Source: Branchiostoma floridae (taxonomy: Eukaryota; Chordata; Leptocardii; Amphioxiformes; Branchiostomatidae). From it: a stretch of 61,509 bases of DNA. Below, piece by piece: positions 58,160 through 61,509 of this stretch (position 1 is the first letter of the stretch; each line of letters opens with the position of its first letter). Made by a program: the position numbers and the translations under genes. The stretch lies in assembly GCF_000003815.2 (NCBI RefSeq), contig NC_049981.1, positions 24,755,675 through 24,817,183 on the forward strand. Direction: 5' to 3'. The notes under the pieces were generated by a model. That model had not been told where the DNA came from and made no database searches. It worked only from the letters and a program-made list of their open reading frames with translations.

Positions 58160-58521
58160 AAGTTGTGCATTGATAAATTCTTAGTAAGAAAAATGTGACC
58201 CCATTATATGATTTTCCATCTGTTACCAGAATTTTTGGTTTGAAAAGCTCCTAATTGTTTAGGTCCCTTGGGAATAGGTTAATTTGCATATCCAGAAGAT
58301 TTTAAAATCACTTGAATTTGACACAAATACATGGAAAAATTACTAATGTGAGGTTTTATATTGTAAAATATAACTGCTTGAGGCTTTTCTCCATTCTACA
58401 AGCTTCATTTCATCTTTTCTCAAGCAGATTGTTTCACATGCAAATGTCAACCTTTGTTGCGCGTTAAAACTTAACATTTAAAAATCACTTTACAACTCCT
58501 GGAATATTACAGAAAGGGATA

Positions 58522-58621
58522 NNNNNNNNNNNNNNNNNNNNNNNNNNNNNNNNNNNNNNNNNNNNNNNNNNNNNNNNNNNNNNNNNNNNNNNNNNNNNNN
58601 NNNNNNNNNNNNNNNNNNNNN
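58522..58621. other. Assembly gap (100 N)
   Basis: Nominal-length gap between two identical 205-bp segments. Confidence 0.95.
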
Positions 58622-58624
58622 CAA

Positions 58625-58829
58625 GTATGGGTATGATCAACGTTAATAGGTACGCTTTCATTATGGTGGCCATCATGCCGATGCAACATTCGTAATTTCT
58701 CTTCTTTTGGGCTGTTTAATTTTTTTTTAAATTTGTGGGTTCGACATCTCTCACGCACCCCGGCCATCAAGCACTAATCTGAAGGGGCTATTGTTTCTTG
58801 TCCGTAATCTGGGACGTTGTCCGTAATCT
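58625..58829. repeat. Direct duplicate (right copy) beside an assembly gap
   Basis: Right-hand copy of 57955-58159. Sequence diverges immediately after the last GTCCGTAATCT, so the true junction may be here. Confidence 0.85.
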
Positions 58830-58976
58830 GGGACGCAGTGTAACCATATCCACATTCCAGATGTTTCACGTCGAGTTTGCGTGGGGTTGTGCAATATACA
58901 GATCAGATTGTGTTAGAACTATGGTGTTTTTCTATGTTTCGAGAATATGTTCACGCTTTCAAGTTTGGTGCAATTC

Positions 58977-59225
58977 CTTTTTTTTGTACATGTCAACTCA
59001 GCAGACACGAGGTTGGGGCTGCAGGTGGGTTAAAACCAGGTGCAGGATGATGGGACGACGAGGAGCGGAGATCAGATTAAGCTACCGGTGGTCGACAAGG
59101 CAAGTCCGAGGAACCGGTCGCCGACGTAGCCAGGAAGCCATAGTTCCAACAGCCTCTACACAATTCCCCAACTCCAGAGCTGACGCCACCCCAAGGAAAG
59201 CATGAAGGTGGGTTTCACCCGTATC
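58977..59225. repeat. Dispersed repeat, first copy
   Basis: Blocks GCAGACACGAGGTTGGGGCT, GGTTAAAACCAGGTGCAGGA, GGACGACGAGGAGCGGAGAT and GTGGTCGACAAG recur at 61018-61175. Its right end (ACTCCAGAGCTGACGCCAC to GAAGGTGGGTTTCACCC) recurs inverted at 61385-61445. Confidence 0.6.
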
Positions 59226-61017
59226 ATTGTTAGCTTAATGCAAATTTTAAGACCTGCTTCCAATACCATATTCTGCACGCCCCACGTAGTGAACAATCGT
59301 AGAAACCCTGAGGCAGACGCTTCGGTAAATTTTAAAGTTTTTCTCGTTGTATTTTAGGTACCGCTTTTATTGCCACATTTTGTCCGCTCCACATGGTGAA
59401 CGTCATAATTCCATTCGTCGAAAATCCCTATAAAGGCAGGTCTGACATTCTTTGCCAACTTTTTAAAAACAATAAAACACAATGGGGTCACAGGGCATAT
59501 ATATATATATATATATAACTTTGTTGGTAGCGTCACTATTTACCCGTAATTTTGCTATTCAAAACAACGATTTACTTTCTCAAATTACGTCTTTTTCAAA
59601 CATCAGACACACTTGCACGAGTTAGCATCGGCAGTCACATTCCATCTGTGCACTATCGGTAGCTGCGATCAAAATATGGTTGGGCCTAGGGTTCTAGACA
59701 AATATACTCAGAATTGCATGCAATAAATACTTGTTCAAATGACTTCAAACGTGGTGAAAATTACACGCGGCAAGGAAAGTGTTCATTTTCTGACCATTGA
59801 AGGTACCTGGTGTGCTTGTATGACAACCGTCGAAAAGGAAAGGCCTATACTAGTTTTATACAGCTAGTAATTTCTAAGTATGTAAGATTCATTCATTAAC
59901 GGATCATCGGGGTTTTAACCAGTAGATAAAAAGGTAGCAGATGCAAGTTAAAAGACTGGCTCGTTAAAAATGATAATGTACACAAAATATGTTTAAACGT
60001 TTCCAGTACACCAAGAGTTCTGATCGAACGTGTCCGTGACTCACCGTGGTTCACCGTTAACTCGTTAATTTGACGTTCTGGTCAGGTCTAATTATCGCAA
60101 GTGTTCTTATACGTGTATGTAAAGGGTTAGTGTGTGACCACAATCGTTTCCCTCTCATAGCAAAGAAAATGGAATGTAAATAATATAACGAACTGTCCCT
60201 TAAAATGTTTGAGTTGTCAGAAGAGCGCAGTTGGTAGTTTCAATTACAGAGAATCACGTCGCAGCTTACTACGGGTCACTAAGTCGTCACCCACCTGTCA
60301 GTTAGCCGCACAGCTGCATCGGGATTATGTTTCTCACATCACAGGGAAGGTTAATAACAGTGACATTAAGGGCGTGTGAACAGCTCAGGTCAGCTAGTGT
60401 AGTTTATAAACAATCAACTTGCATGCCACACTGTACAGTAGAGTTACGTGAAATTTGTTAGTATTTACAGTTACGCTGCCCTGTCATATCACATGTCAAC
60501 GCACTAGAATACCCTCAAAAACGTATTACTATAACGCCTGTGCACATGTGTATTTTTTCACTCATGTTATTATGCGTAGCTTTGTCTGCTAGCCAAATTT
60601 TCTCACCACAATGCAGGAAATAGCGTTTCAAGGGGTCAATAGTTCAAACTGTTCCCGGGGAGATACCCTCAGTCCCACTTGTCACGCCTTCCATGCTGCA
60701 CATGCTGAAAATTCGGCCAATAATATTTCGCCCAAACCTTAAAAGTAAGAAATTCACTGCCGCCGCCTCTAAAAAATGTTCGTCGTCACTTCCAAACAAC
60801 ATAAAATTAATACTTTGATGCAGAACTAGCTAACTTAAGATAGTTGAATCCAACTCTAAGTGTTGAAGTAAGCCTCACGAGGTAACGTAATTCGTAATAC
60901 ATTAGTATCATTCGCGTGCAATACCCTGTACAGGGAAACTAATATAGTATGTTACACAAAATCGCGCAATCACGTGAATGGAATGTTTGGAGAATATGTC
61001 TTGTGTGATTCTTTTAT
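59226..61017. other. Intergenic, no supported gene
   Basis: AT-rich sequence with a short (TA)n tract (59498-59517). No exon, RNA gene or mobile element recognised. Confidence 0.45.
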
Positions 61018-61445
61018 TTTTTTTCTTGTCAGATTGGCAGACGTGAGGTCAGGGCTGCTATGTAGGATGGGTTGAAACCAGGAGTAGGATGATCATGAAA
61101 AAAGGGACGACTAAGAGCGGAGATGAGATGAAGCGACAGGTGGTTGACAAGTCACGCCTGGCCGAGGAACTGGTCATTCAAACATGCAGGAATATTCTTG
61201 AGAGACATTTCAATGTTTTAAAAGCCTAACGAAGCACTTTTGTATGGAACAGTTAGGTTTCCGTAGAAATCAAGAATAAATTTTGCTTCTCCAACGTTCT
61301 TTGCGCGGATAAGCCTCAACACGATATTTTCGCGAACAGAACATCTGGGTAAACAATCAACAGTAGTTCCAAATTGGTAATAATGATCTGGGTGAAACCC
61401 ACCTTCATATTTTCGCTGGCACGATGTTGGTCCTGGAGTTGTTCT
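61018..61445. repeat. Dispersed repeat, second copy with inverted tail
   Basis: The forward part at 61018-61175 matches 58977-59120; the part at 61385-61445 (GGGTGAAACCCACCTTCAT, CCTGGAGTTGTTC) matches the end of the first copy in reverse. This copy is either rearranged or a complex of two insertions. Confidence 0.55.
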
Positions 61446-61509
61446 GCGGCTTCCTCTGGTTAGCTATTAGTTGCTTTATAGAGGAAAAACAGTAATGCCG
61501 GGTGCGTGG

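Noticed and set aside
59354-59536. Frame over the (TA)n tract
   Set aside because: Simple-repeat translation (YIYIYI).

Overview
The window looks like nuclear DNA of an invertebrate deuterostome, most likely amphioxus (Branchiostoma). It has intron-rich genes whose proteins match chordate families (WRN, CCSER, rhodopsin-class GPCR), short introns with GT/AG borders, many tRNA-derived SINE copies, MITEs and CR1/L2-like retrotransposon remnants, and the N gaps of a draft assembly. The species is inferred from this combination and is not proven by any single feature.

Layout. About 2.1-4.4 kb, + strand: the last three coding exons of a Werner helicase (WRN) orthologue; the helicase and nuclease exons must lie to the left of the window. 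7.9-24.4 kb, - strand: a complete 12-coding-exon CCSER (coiled-coil serine-rich protein, FAM190) gene. I reconstructed it with every splice phase agreeing (3,900 nt, 1,299 aa). It probably has a non-coding first exon and promoter near 24.4 kb. WRN and CCSER converge tail to tail. 24.9-25.5 kb, - strand: the last exon of an ApaH-like metallophosphatase, whose 5' exons were not found and may lie in or beyond sequence gaps. 25.8-27.0 kb: a Mutator-like foldback element with arms of about 560 bp and a 9-bp target duplication. 27-49 kb: gene-poor and rich in repeats (SINEs, retrotransposon 3' ends, an internally deleted mariner, MITE hairpins, tandem repeats). 48.8-49.7 kb: weak candidate exons of an unknown + strand gene. 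50.4-51.0 kb, + strand: the first coding exon (TM1-TM4) of a peptide-receptor-like GPCR whose remaining exons I could not find. 51-61.5 kb: intergenic or intronic DNA dominated by degenerate repeats and a satellite of about 1.5 kb at 55.5-57.1 kb.

The identified genes do not form a pathway. WRN acts in DNA repair, CCSER is predicted to act on microtubule plus ends, the ApaH-like enzyme is predicted to hydrolyse dinucleoside polyphosphates or RNA caps, and the receptor would be a surface signalling protein. The most unusual protein features are a 597-residue C-terminal exon in CCSER carrying repeated SxIP-like motifs, and an SQ/TQ cluster directly before paired Ku-binding motifs in WRN. The most unusual DNA features are the foldback element, a TIR element holding back-to-back candidate first exons, and an AT-rich satellite with higher-order repeats.
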